From positions 124,001-188,000 of the forward strand of contig VCJN01000195.1 of NCBI GenBank assembly GCA_006384855.1: DNA of 64,000 nt, in the 5' to 3' direction. Source of the DNA: Tetraselmis striata. Taxonomy: Eukaryota > Chlorophyta > Chlorodendrophyceae > Chlorodendrales > Chlorodendraceae. Shown one piece after another: positions 13,001-23,020 of the stretch. The translations under genes were made by a program, and so were the position numbers. Every line of letters begins with the position of its first letter. Position 1 is the first letter of the stretch. Under the pieces are notes generated by a model. That model searched no databases. It saw only the letters and a program-made list of their open reading frames with translations, and was not told where the DNA came from.

Positions 13001-15104
13001 CAGGGCCACAGTGGCAACCGCCATGCGGAAGTCGAAATCGGCGCCAGCAAACCATTGCTCTTCAGTCAAGCCGCGCAGGCTGACCACAATGGGTTGGACT
13101 CGCTGAGGCTCGGGGCAGTTCTCTCCAAAGCAGGGCGGGTGCGGGATGTCAGGGCAGCCATTAGCGCCAGCAGTGCCGTTCTCCGGCTGGTCTTGGTGGC
13201 AGAATGAAGCCCTCAGGAAGTCGCGCACGCATGTCAGAAACTCTGCCGGAATTTCAGTTGCCAGCTGCAGATCCGCCACAATGGCCTCCACTAGTGGCAG
13301 CATGCTCGCATCATCCACCATCTTCAGCTCCTCCAGCCTGAGCAGCAGGTAGTCGGGAAAGGTGGTGTTGAGGGACAGCAGCATGCGCTCATCCACCAGG
13401 CCGCGGCCGCAGTGGCTGAGGGCCCGGATCATGGCAGCCTCGGGCTTGGGGCCGCCACCAGGGCAGTACTCGCCAAAGCAAGGTGGCTGCGGGATGTCAG
13501 GACAGCCATCAGCGCCAGTCGCACTGCCTGCAACACCATCACTGCCGTTCTCCGGCTGGTCTTGGTGGCAGAATGAAGCCCTCAGGAAGTCGCGCACGCA
13601 TGTCAGAAACTCTGCCGGGGTTTCAGTTGCCAGCTGCAGATCCGCCACAATGGCCTCCACCAGTGGCAGCATGCTCGCATCATCCACCATCTTCAGCTCC
13701 TCCAGCCTGAGCAGCAGGTAGTCGGGGAAGGTGGTGTTGAGGGACAGCAGCATGCGGTCATCCACCAGGCCGCGGCCGCAGTGGCTGAGGGCCCGGATCA
13801 TGGCAGCCTCAAGCCCAGGGCCTGCAAGACCATCCCCGGCCACGCAGCGGATGACATCCTGCAAGGGGTCCATGATGTCGGACATGCTGACCTGCAATCT
13901 GTCAAGGTATGGCTGCATGTCGCCCAGAATCATGTCAAGGACGGAGTAAATGTTCTGGCTACCAATCATCTCATTTGTGATGCCGGTGCCAGTGGAAACA
14001 TTGCGGCGCTCCAGCAGGGCCGCGATGTCTGCGTCTTGGAGAAGAGCTTTGAAGTCGGGCGCCTTTTCGTCCAGGCACTGCTCCAGCTCCTCGCGATTGA
14101 TCACCCCAAAGGAGCCTCCAGTGCTGGGTGAATCGATGGACAATGCTGATTCACGGGAGCACGAAATGATGTCAAGAAGAGCCTCGTACACCTGGAACGG
14201 CTCTTGGATCTGAAACTGGGCGATGAGCTGCGATAGATCCTCATAGATAAGCTCCGCGGTCATCATGTCGCCGCTGCCAGTGAGGTCGAGGACGACGTTC
14301 TCGCCCGCGCTGACGGCACTGGTGATGTTGTACGTCTCCAGGAGTGCACCAAGGTTTCCCTCGATGAAAAGGTCAACCAACTGTGGGCTCGCTTGGTTAA
14401 TACATAACTCCACAAAGGGTGGGATATCTCCAGCCGTCTGAAAAGGGACGATACAAAGCAATACAGAATCCGAGTTAGCATGCCTCATGTTGCCGGCGTC
14501 AAGCTGCACTCCATGACCGAATCTATATCCTGACGCTTTGAGATTTTGAAACATCGAGGCACAGGAACAGCCTCTCACAGTGACATTGCACGGAAAACAT
14601 CTGCGCGTAGTCGCTGTGTGGTAGGGATTTCCACCTCTGGACGAGTTAAATGCCTGAGCAGGGTATGCTTTTTGGGGGCCTACACAATAAATGATTGGCA
14701 GCAGCTATCCTGGCTTCTATGAGATGAATCCCAGATTGGGCGGTAGGAAAAAGATAGGCATACAAATAAGTAATATTCTTATGCTTGCGAACTATTAAAT
14801 AAACGTCTGGGCAGAAATCCACCATCAATGATATCCCAACAATCCCCTATCAACTTTGCGGAGATACATCTCAGATCGAAATATAATACAAACTTCGGAA
14901 GGACGGCTTTGATGAGAAGGTTCGCAGCGCCCGAAGAAAGTGCAAGGGGAGGGGGTTTGCACTAAGCACAGGAGAGGGCGGGGTTCACACCTGCTGGAGT
15001 TGTCTGCGAGCGACGGTCCACGAGGGCTGAACGCGACCAGCAGCACGAGCACTTGCGCCGCCCAGCAACAGTGCGGCTACTACTACAGCTACGAAGCACT
15101 CCAC
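1056..15104 (-). CDS. giant REJ-type cell-surface receptor, 12 exons, 5' end incomplete
   Basis: Type I membrane receptor of the receptor-for-egg-jelly kind. Exons in order of transcription: 15104-14991 (tentative signal-peptide exon), 14437-12923, 12778-12274, 12100-10335, 9795-9496, 9343-8871, 8435-6948, 6794-6561, 5886-5763, 5476-5012, 4402-2732, 2591-1056. All junctions are GT-AG and every phase agrees, giving 3,396 residues with no internal stop. The first listed exon encodes a hydrophobic stretch (FVAVVVAALLLGGASA) but no ATG, so a start exon lies further upstream. Residues about 39-1,550 hold roughly nine Cys-containing units of about 100 residues with a recurrent LNATL-type glycosylation motif. 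A Cys-rich segment follows. The REJ-like region covers about 2,000-2,950. Then come a Pro-Thr-Ala linker, one helix (AIIAGAAAAGVVVVLAIVIV) and a 42-residue tail. No PLAT or polycystin channel domain is present. The 8871 donor (GTGCGC) was chosen by phase and is the weakest junction. In animals REJ proteins act in sperm-egg recognition or mechanosensing; the role here is unknown. Confidence 0.8.
4440..4960. repeat. degenerate minisatellite filling an intron of the receptor gene
   Basis: About two and a half diverged units of roughly 150 bp. They share phrases such as GGCGACAAAACAA, GGGCGCCCAGGCAAG and GCGGCCAATAAGGC. The plus strand is depleted of T. It lies wholly within the 4403-5011 intron, and the open frames it produces are composition artefacts. 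Confidence 0.6.
6314..6411. repeat. 55-bp direct duplication in the 5887-6560 intron
   Basis: The phrase GTTAGAGACACTTTATGCGT, followed by an AT-rich stretch and CTTGCAGTGT, occurs twice, about 55 bp apart, inside an intron of the receptor gene. Confidence 0.7.
10900..12095 (-). repeat. two-unit higher-order repeat inside the receptor exon
   Basis: Within the 1,766-bp exon, a block of about 600 bp encoding two different 100-residue Cys units is present twice in near-identical form (about 10,917-11,500 and 11,530-12,090). The high DNA identity in a coding exon points to recent unequal exchange or gene conversion. Each unit has the frame C-x-LNATL-R-C-C-DCP, ending in a short Pro-rich linker. 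Confidence 0.85.
12890..12916. repeat. poly-G tract in a receptor intron
   Basis: A long G run on the plus strand, poly-C in the sense of the gene, sits just inside the donor of the 144-bp intron 12779-12922. Similar homopolymers recur in other introns of this window. Confidence 0.8.
13085..13810 (-). repeat. near-identical 365-bp tandem duplication in the receptor exon
   Basis: One Cys unit (starting AAMIRALSHCGRGLVD and ending near the FGE-CP motif) is present twice in direct order with almost no base changes, apart from a few substitutions and an indel in the Gly-Ala linker. The frame is kept throughout. Confidence 0.85.
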
Positions 15105-16092
15105 CTGCCGACGTTCCGCAGTGTTTCATACGCAACGGCGGGACGACTCAGTTCAGGACGACGGCGCCGTTTTTACAATCGCAGCTGCGCAAGTCCAGGT
15201 TCTCGGCTGCCGAGGCCCCAACACTACTACGAGTGAAAGATTGCGCGCGTAGTCAAGCATGTGGCGGAGCGCACCCTCATCATCTCGCCCTGAGAGCGGG
15301 TGCCTCCCCCGAGATGGGGGGGAAGGGGCAGCAGTTGCTATGCCCTTCTCGAATTCCGCAACGCTGTCGCAACTCTGCGGCGGGCGGGTGTGAGCAAAAG
15401 TTCGCAGCGCGGACACACGTGGACCGCACAAGTCAGCTCGCCAGTGCTCGCCAGGAGGGAGGCATACCTTTGTCAGCCGGCTGCTCAAGACGCGAGGGTG
15501 ATGTGATGGATGTCGCGTTATCGCGGGGACGGGGCCCTAGCAGTTACGTCCAGTGCACCCTAGCTACGGCTACCCGTCGAGACATATATTGCTGCAGCCC
15601 GCCCACGGAGGCGCAATGAGCGCCCAGGCGGAAGGACGTAGGTGATTGCGTTCGTGTTTACAGCGGGGCCAGCGTCCACAGTGAAAGAATACAGTCCCGG
15701 CGACCATCCAGGTGTGTACTAACGTATGTTTCGTCTTCGCACCTGGTATATAGCAATGTGAGCTGGCTTGCCGTCGGGGGCGTAGTGTCGAGTCGGTGGT
15801 GCGGTTTGATCGCCAGGACCTTTCGCGGCGCCCTCCGCCCGGGCCGGGACAGGACCACGAGTATTTAGGATTGCTTAGGGACTACCCGGTACTCGGAGAA
15901 AAAAACAGAATATGTACTGACTACAATCCTTATCTACGGTATTAATCCTTAGCCGCTAGTCGTTTATACTGGTACCAGGTGAGAACTAGTCGCTGCTCAT
16001 CGCTGAATTGTCTGATGATAATCATTTTTAGGGTTGAATTCAAAAGGATACAATACAAATCTTACAATATAAGTCGGCGCAGTCAGCCCAGT

Positions 16093-16161
16093 GGGCGCAA
16101 GAGGTTAAGTGCTGGGGCGGCTTCGGCCGATTTCCCGGGGCGAAATTTACGTTTACGTTTT
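16093..16161 (+). mobile_element. 3' fragment of the tRNA-derived SINE family
   Basis: It matches the 3' part of the full SINE at 50,489-50,739: GGTTAAGTGCTGGGGCGGCT followed by CTTCGGCCGATTTCCCGGGG and a TTTACGTTTACGTTT tail. The tRNA-like head is missing, as in a 5'-truncated insertion. Confidence 0.65.
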
Positions 16162-16235
16162 AGAATAAATATTCCCACTGTTGGGATCCCAGTACGCCTC
16201 CGCACCGGTAGCAGCAGCGCTATAAGACGTAGAGG

Positions 16236-16238
<3 letters not shown>

Positions 16239-16293
<55 letters not shown>
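16239..16293. repeat. (AG)n microsatellite
   Basis: About 27 uninterrupted AG dinucleotides. Confidence 0.98.
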
Positions 16294-16296
<3 letters not shown>

Positions 16297-17814
16297 TTTA
16301 TAATTGATATACATGGAGCTGCAGGTATTTTGTGAGCGGCTACGACTGGTGCTAGTTAGAGGGCAACCGGCATCGAACATACACCGCCCGCCGCCCGCCT
16401 GCTGCTCGTCGTCGTCATGCTGCTGCGCGGCGCCAGGACGATAATACTGTCTCGCAATTAGGGAACATGTTGCATCGACCTTGCGCAATATATTAGCCTT
16501 CTGACCTGCCATGTTCTCCCGCTTCTCCCGCCATTGAGCTGTTCTCCCGCTTGTGTAACTTCAACTTCCACTGTGTATAAACCATCGCAAATCGCTGCTA
16601 ACTATAAATCGCAAGGGATAGTAAGTGCTCGTAGCGACTTCTACTGGTAGCGACTCGTGCATGTGCACGCGCCAGCGGCGAGCCGGCAGAAGCCTGTACG
16701 CCAGCGGCGCTGCGAGAGTACGTGACCATAACGGTGCTGACCTGATTCTGAACCGCACAGGGTTTCTGTTCGTCACCTCGCCCCAGTGAAGATGCACGGC
16801 AGGCTTCTTCGAGGTATAAAGTAGCTCGAGACAGAGGGCTACAGACCGAAGGACGCAGCAGTGGGACTGCTAGCAATGTGTTTTGAGGCTGTGCAGAAGC
16901 CGAGAGTTTCTAAGCCGCTGCCGCGGGGGTGGTACAGGCAGGCAGTAGTGTACAGGCCACTGCTCTGCCGTAATATGAAACGCGTTACCGTACGCGTATG
17001 ACTGGCGTGGCGCTACAGCGGTAGTACTGGCACGTGTATGAACGTACAGTACTATGATATTATGATATTATTATCGTAGTCGTATACTGTCGTATTCGTA
17101 TGTTTTATATCGTATCGTATATACTACCGTATTTTATGACATTATGATAACACACGCGCTGGTTAGAAGCCCCGTCTCGCGTGCAGCCTCCGATACCAGC
17201 ACACGGGTTCGGAGCGGGGCACTTCGATGACGGAGTCGGCAAGCATAGATAGCGACTACATAGATAGCATAGATAGCGACTACCTGCAGCAATTGCGACA
17301 CAGCCCTCTGGATCAGGAGGTGTGGCTTTGCCGTACATCCCGCGTGAACAATGCGCGACTACATCGGCAGCAGAAGTAAGAATTTTGAGTACAGTACTCG
17401 TAGCACCTGGGACGGCATGCAGAGCGGTACGTTCGCGCGGGCGACCGCGAGGAGGGACCTGCAAGTGGCTCTCGCAGGTAACTGATATGAGCAGCCCGGC
17501 CGTGGCGGTAACGCACCTCTGCAGGATATTGGGAGTCTTTGTATTTGTAGAGAGTCACCGCAAGCCATAGTGTAGAGTGGAGCAACGTGCAGTGCCGCGG
17601 AAACCTCTTCTCCAGGTAATAACCTGGAGCGATGCTGGCCTGCCTGTGTCTATATTTGTCTTGAGTCGAATGTAACGTGCTGCCTGCTATGTACCCTGCT
17701 GTACTTATTGTAGTGGTTATTGTTCTCCTCCTACCTGTAGCTAGCAGTCGTTCAGTAGTCGTAGCTAGCTGCTAGCGCTACTCGTACAGCGCGCGCGCGT
17801 ACAGTCCTATTGTC

Positions 17815-18345
17815 AGGAGGAAGCTTTTGATGATATTTTTTATTACATAAGGGCTTTCACAAAAGCGCACTACAAACAGAACGCTTTAGCGCACTACGAA
17901 CAGGAAGCTTTTGATAGTCGCGCTCTATCAAAAGCGCCGAGGATCGGTGGATGACACACTGCGAGAGTGTATCGTACATCGCTATTTCGTGAGAATATCT
18001 CCTCACATTCCATCCCCCTGAAAGGTAAGGAGCTTAAAGGTAGCGGTTGGCACTGTCAGTTGGCCATGGTATGATATGACACTGTTAGTTGGTCATATCA
18101 GCATGGTTTTTCGTGATATGACACTGTTAGTTGGTCATATCATATCGTATGTAATGCGTGACCACACCGACCCACGCGAACCGACCCACACCGGGATTCG
18201 ATCCGTGGACTCCGCGCTTTAATTAATGTCAGGAGGTAGCTTTTGATAGCCGCGCACTACCAAAGGCGCGGAGGATCCGTGGTCCGTGGATGGTAACTTC
18301 CGAGAGTGTATCGTATATATATATCGTGAAAATATCTCCTCACAC
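17815..18345. repeat. duplicated hairpin-bearing repeat
   Basis: A block beginning GTCAGGAGG-AGCTTTTGATAG, continuing GAGAGTGTATCGTA and ending AATATCTCCTCACA, occurs at about 17,900-18,005 and 18,228-18,345. Each copy carries an inverted repeat. In the first, GCTTTTGATAG and CTATCAAAAGC flank seven bases. In the second, the right arm has changed in ways that mostly keep pairing through G-T pairs. Another piece of this family (TTACATNAGGGCTTTCACAAA) is at 17,840 and again near 44,675. Confidence 0.65.
18068..18145. repeat. 41-bp direct repeats, each a small palindrome
   Basis: GATATGACACTGTTAGTTGG followed by TCATATCA occurs twice, and a third partial copy precedes them. GATATGAC and GTCATATC within each unit can pair. 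Confidence 0.7.
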
Positions 18346-21065
18346 ATAATCGTCGTCCCGCGCGGATGGCCGCAGCATTTATATCTGCCCACAATTTTTT
18401 TGCCCCCCTTGTCAAGCACCAATTGTAGATTGGCCCATGATCAGCTCCCCGCCTTCGTTCCCGGCCGCGCCCTTCCATGTGCCATACGTGAACATGACTT
18501 CATGCGTGGGGGCAGCCCTAAATGGCGTTTGTTGAGCTCTCGTAAGAGCCATACGTTTGCGTGTCATTGTACTGGTCTAGTGATGAATTTGATAACGAAA
18601 TGTCACAAAGGCACGATTTTTTATAGCACGTATATGCGTTCTATGTGTACAGCTGCACGCCAAGAGTTAGCTCTATCATCGTGGTACACATTTACAACGG
18701 CGCGCTCTCCCCGCCGTTGGCATGCAAGCAAGTGAGCAGTTCCCGCAAAACGGTCAATGATACTGCAATTAAGGCCTGCTCCAAAACCAGCCAACCTACA
18801 GCCAATGTCCGCATTCAATGAGCCCTTGGTAGAGCCGGGCTTTAGGCCGTACTGCGCAGGGGTGCAGCCCCCAAGTCAGCGGGTGGGTCCATATATATGG
18901 TCACCTGCTAGGGCATTGTCTATGGTATGGGGTATAGGGCTGGCCATCAATACGCTCCCATATTCTGCTTTTTGGGGCTGCGCCTAGCGGGCCCCCACGC
19001 GGGGAAATCCGCCCACGCGGGGCGAGTACATCGTCTTTTTATCGGGATTAAGCCAGATGTGAGTCGCGCATTAGGCCACTGTATTAGGGTTTGTAGGAAC
19101 ACCTAAGAACATTTGCATCGGCCCTACCCCCCTCGGGTATATGTCCACAGAGGGTCCCGGCAGGATTTCAGCCTGCGCGGAGCGGAATCACGAGCGTACC
19201 AGGCAGCCCCCGTCCGCCACCTATCACATCTCAAACCGTTGATGAATATTCGAAGATACTTATATCATAGAAATGTGCCACTGTACCACTCGGAAGTCCG
19301 CAACACCTGTGTTGCGCCGCCCTCCAGGGCGCCGTCCTCGCCAACCCGCCACACGCGCACGGTGGGCTCCCGAGATCCACAGGCCAGGGCGCGGCCATCA
19401 GGCGCCCACGCCACTACGGTCACCCAGTCAGTGTGGCCGTGCAACAATTGCGGGGCGCCGCCATCCGCTGCGCCGTCCTCGCCACTCGCCACACGCGCAC
19501 GGTGTTGTCGTCGGATCCGGCGGCGAGGGAGCGGCTGTCGGGCGCCCACGCTAAGGCGGTAACAAAGTCCAGCAGCTCAGAGGTGAGAGACTGGAAATCA
19601 AACCCGAATGGCTTTGCTGATCGCGTGCGGCCCTGCAGCGCTTGCGGGGTGTTGCCCGTCTCCACCGCGCCGTCCTTGCCCACGCGCCACACGCGCACGG
19701 AAGCATCCAGATAACCGGAGGCCAGGAAGCGGCCGTTGGGCGCCCATGCCACCGAGGTCACACCCTCAGTGTGGCCCCGAAGGACTTGGAAGGTGGCGTC
19801 CTCCACCGCGCCGTTGGTCCCCACCCACCACACGCGCACGGTCGCGTCGCGGGAGCCAGAGGCCAGCGCGCGGCCGTCAGGCGCCCACGCCACTACGGCC
19901 ACCCAGTCCGTGTGGCCCCGAAGCTCCTGTGAGGCGCTGCTCTCCACTGCGCCATCGCAGCCCACCCGCCACACGCGCACAGTGGCATCCTTCGCTCAGG
20001 TGGCAAGAGAACCGCCGTCTGGCGCGCACGCCACCGATCTCACCCAGTCGGTGTGGCCATGGAGCACCTGCGGGGTTCCGCCCCTCAATGGACTGTCCAT
20101 GACCACCCGCCACACACGAGCGGTGTAGTCTCCGGATCCGGAGGCCAGGGAGCGGCCGTCGCGTGCCCATCCCACAGAGTGCACCACCGTGGTGTGGCCC
20201 TTGAGGACCTGCGGTGCGCTGCCTTCCACTGCGCCGCCGATGCCCACGCGCCACACGCGCACAGTGGCCTCCCGAGACCCGGAGGCCAGGGACCGGCCGT
20301 CCGGCGCCGACGCCACAGCGTTCACGGTGCCAATGTTGCCCCGCAGGACCTGTGAGGTGCTGCCGTCCACTGCGTCGTCCTCGCCCACGCCCGCCACACT
20401 TGCACGGTACCGTCCCGGGACCCGGAGGCCAGGGCGCGGCCGCCAGGCGCCCATGCCACAGAGAGCACCATCCAAATGTGGCCCCGCAGCACTTGCGCGG
20501 TGCTGGCCTCCAAGGTGCTGTTATCGCGCACTCGCAAGACACGAACGGACCAGTCCTGAGACCCGGAGGCCAGGGAGCGGCCGCCATGCGCCCATGCCAC
20601 CGAGAGCACCCCGCCGGCGTGACCCTGCAGCACTTGCGAGGCATTGCTCTGCACCGTGTCCTCGTCGCCTAACCGCCACAGACGCACGATGGCATCCTAC
20701 AAGCCGGAGGCCAAGGACCGGCCATCAAGCGCCCATGCCACTGATGTCACCGGGCCAATGTGCCCCCACAGAAAGAGCGGGGGCCTGCTTCCGAAGGCGC
20801 CGCCCTCGCCCAGTCGCCACACGGACGCCATATCATCATGCGACCCGCAGACCAGGGAGCGGCCGTCCGGTGCCCATGCCACGGATGTCACCTAACAAGC
20901 GTGGCCATGCAACACCAGCGGGGCGCCGCCATCCGCTGCGCCGTCCTCGCCCAGCTGCCACACGCGTACAGTGCGGTCCCATGACCCCGATGCCAGGGAG
21001 CGGCTGTCGGGCGACATTGCCACTGAGGTCACAAAGCCGGCGTAACCCTGCAGCACCTGCAAGGG

Positions 21066-21086
21066 AGGGGGGGGGGGGGGGGGGGG
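21066..21086. repeat. poly-G tract serving as poly-C before a splice acceptor
   Basis: In the sense of the WD40 pseudogene this is a C run followed by TCCCTTGCAG and then a WD40-coding exon ([13 protein letters not shown]). It looks like the polypyrimidine tract of an intron acceptor. Confidence 0.6.
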
Positions 21087-22276
21087 TTTAGGTGCCACAC
21101 CCTGAGTATTAATTCCAAACATTTGACGCCACATCCTCCCTCCATATTTGGCGTATCCGGGCTGGCAAGGAAATCAGCATCGCTCTTGTTTGTGACGGAC
21201 CCCAGGACGTCATTGTAGTATTTATCACTGCAGCAAAGGAGGTCATGGACATGCAGCCCCTGCGCACCTCTGCGGTGTAGTGCCACGGCTTCTGGAGCAA
21301 CGAGCGCCCCGCATCAAGGACGGTGGTGTTGAGGAAGGTTGCGACCTCCCCCGGCAGCCGTGCCAACATCTCCCGGAGCACTTTGAACGCCATGTCGCCA
21401 GCGTGCGGCATCGGGGCAAACTTGGTGCGGCATAGGCAGGCCGCGGTGGCCTTGTCGCTGTCGCTGGCGGTCACCGCGGCTTCGAATGCCAAATGCTCCG
21501 CCAACTTGCGTGACTGCTTGGCCTCATCCCTCGCTCTCTGCGCCTCCTGGGCGCGCTGCTCCGCCATGGCCCCCGCTGTCTCTCCCTCCCAAGCGCGCTG
21601 CTCCGCCAGCCCCTTGGCTGTCTTTGCCTCCCAGGCGCGCTGCTCCGCCGTCTGCTCCGCTGACAGCGCCTCATACTGGGAAGTGCGCGCTTGCTGCGCC
21701 ATCAACGTGCTTCCATCCATGCCCGCCACCAGCACAAGCACCAGCAGCGCCCCCAGCGCCCTCATCAGCCTGCGGCGCCGGCTTGAGTTCCGTCTCGAGG
21801 CTGAAAGAAACTCCTCCATGCCACCTGTCGGCCGAGGGTTGAGGCTGTGGCACTCTGCGTCCTGCACCCACTTTCCCCAGAACACGGCCTCCCTATCCTG
21901 CAGCAGCAACACCGGCGCCTTGGCTGCCACCGCCGCCTGCCACATGTCCTGCCTTGCTCTTCAACTTTGCGTGCTGCTTCTGAATCACCAGGTCGTCCTG
22001 CTCCACGAACGACTGCGCCACGCGGAGCATTGCATGCCAGTCTTCTTCGCTGCCAAGGGCTCCATCGCGTATGCCGCAGTCGCACAGGTTGATGGACGAC
22101 AGGCCGCTGAAAAGCTCGTGCATCACGCGCACATACATATGGGCTGGCCCGGCACCACCTGCTCCCTGGCATAGGTGCACAACCGCTTTCCAAACTCTCC
22201 ATCGTTGTACATTGCCGTCACACCCACACGCACACCCATATGCATGTGTAAATGTATTATGGGTAGCATCATCAGA

Positions 22277-22300
22277 ACCCCCCCCCCCCCCCCCCCCCGC
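22277..22300. repeat. poly-C tract
   Basis: A C run of about 20 bases upstream, in the gene sense, of the linker exon of the TIR-WD40 pseudogene. Probably intronic. Confidence 0.8.
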
Positions 22301-23020
22301 GCCTGGAGATTGAGAGGTCGGCAATCTCCAGGCTGGTTCACCACTTGCGACGGGACTCATCCAGCGGCATGCGGCTGAATGAGCTTTCAGTATGCCAGGA
22401 ATCGGCTTCGGCTTTGGCTTTAGAGGATCCCCCATGCACCTACATGAAGGAGGGCACAACGCGGGAAAGAGGGTCGGTAAGACTCAGATGACCCTTCACG
22501 TCGTCACCTGACTGAAAGAACCTTGTCAGGGTGGGACAGACCACATCCCAACGCATGGGATCCATGCTGGACACAATTCCATCACCCATCCAACCGGAAA
22601 GGATGGGCACGCGGCGGCAAGATTGGTCTACTCATCGGAGTGCTTATAGTCGGAAATGGCTTGGCCTCAGAGCGCACCGTCAGCAATTCCCATGCTTGGC
22701 GCTCCAGCACCAACACCACGAAGGGCTTGCTGTAGTGGCAAGCATCAAGAGCCAGCTCCTGCACGCGCACATCGAGGCTTGGTATTTAGACACGGCGGAT
22801 AAGAGGACAAGCATGCGGCGCTGCCAATTATCGCCAGCAAGGCAAGCTGCAGGGGGTGCACCTGCAACTAGTTGTACGAAGTGAGCCATACATTGTCCAC
22901 AAAAGCCACAAACTTGGAGCAGTGTGCAATGCCCTCCTCGATCTCCTTCAGCCACGGTAGTGGCCCCGACGCCTGCAGGTCCAGGAAATCTGCCCAGTAG
23001 GCCATGTTGCTGCCGCCCAT

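Larger units (their letters stand above)
15105..19264. other. gene-poor spacer with repeats
   Basis: No open frame here has family features or supported splice sites. Any start exon of the upstream receptor gene should lie in the first few hundred bases. The rest holds the repeats listed separately and TA-rich simple sequence near 17,045-17,150. Confidence 0.5.
19265..23020 (-). pseudogene. TIR-transmembrane-WD40 protein, bacterial architecture, decayed
   Basis: Read on the minus strand. Exon 23020-22862 (MGGSNMAYWADFL onward, WLKEIEEGI, FVAFVD) joins exon 22758-22678 (ELALDACHYSKPFVVLVLE) in phase; together they look like the second half of a TIR domain. A further segment at about 22,110-21,950 follows. 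Then come VLLLQDREAVFWGKWV and EEFLSASRR, one membrane helix (ALGALLVLVLVAG, about 21,710-21,770), an Ala-Glu-Arg coiled coil (AEQRAWEAKTA repeats), and about 12 WD40 units of about 43 residues, each with a [20 protein letters not shown] core. The order TIR, short linker, FL-AS-RR, single helix, A-rich coiled coil, WD40 is that of bacterial TIR-WD40 proteins. Lesions: TAG at 22868-22870, a frameshift near 21,948, stops near 20,893, 20,696 and 19,996, and frameshifts near 20,385 and 19,485. No NACHT or NB-ARC domain was found. The TIR N-terminal half was not resolved. Confidence 0.7.

Noticed and set aside
14825..15052. Separate small secreted protein on the minus strand
   Set aside because: That frame begins without an ATG. 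A different frame over the same bases gives a hydrophobic signal-like exon whose donor phase fits the receptor gene.
1056..15104. Polycystin-1 homolog
   Set aside because: Only the REJ-like part is shared. There is one membrane helix and no PLAT, GAIN/GPS or channel segment that I could see.
19990..20900. Recoding of TGA/TAG as sense codons in the WD40 gene
   Set aside because: Frameshifts accompany the stops, and both TGA and TAG occur inside this one gene. The intact genes nearby need no recoding, so decay is simpler.
19265..23020. NACHT or NB-ARC NLR-type receptor
   Set aside because: No Walker A (GxxxxGKS/T) sequence lies between the TIR-like exons and the membrane helix, and the spacing is too short for a nucleotide-binding domain.
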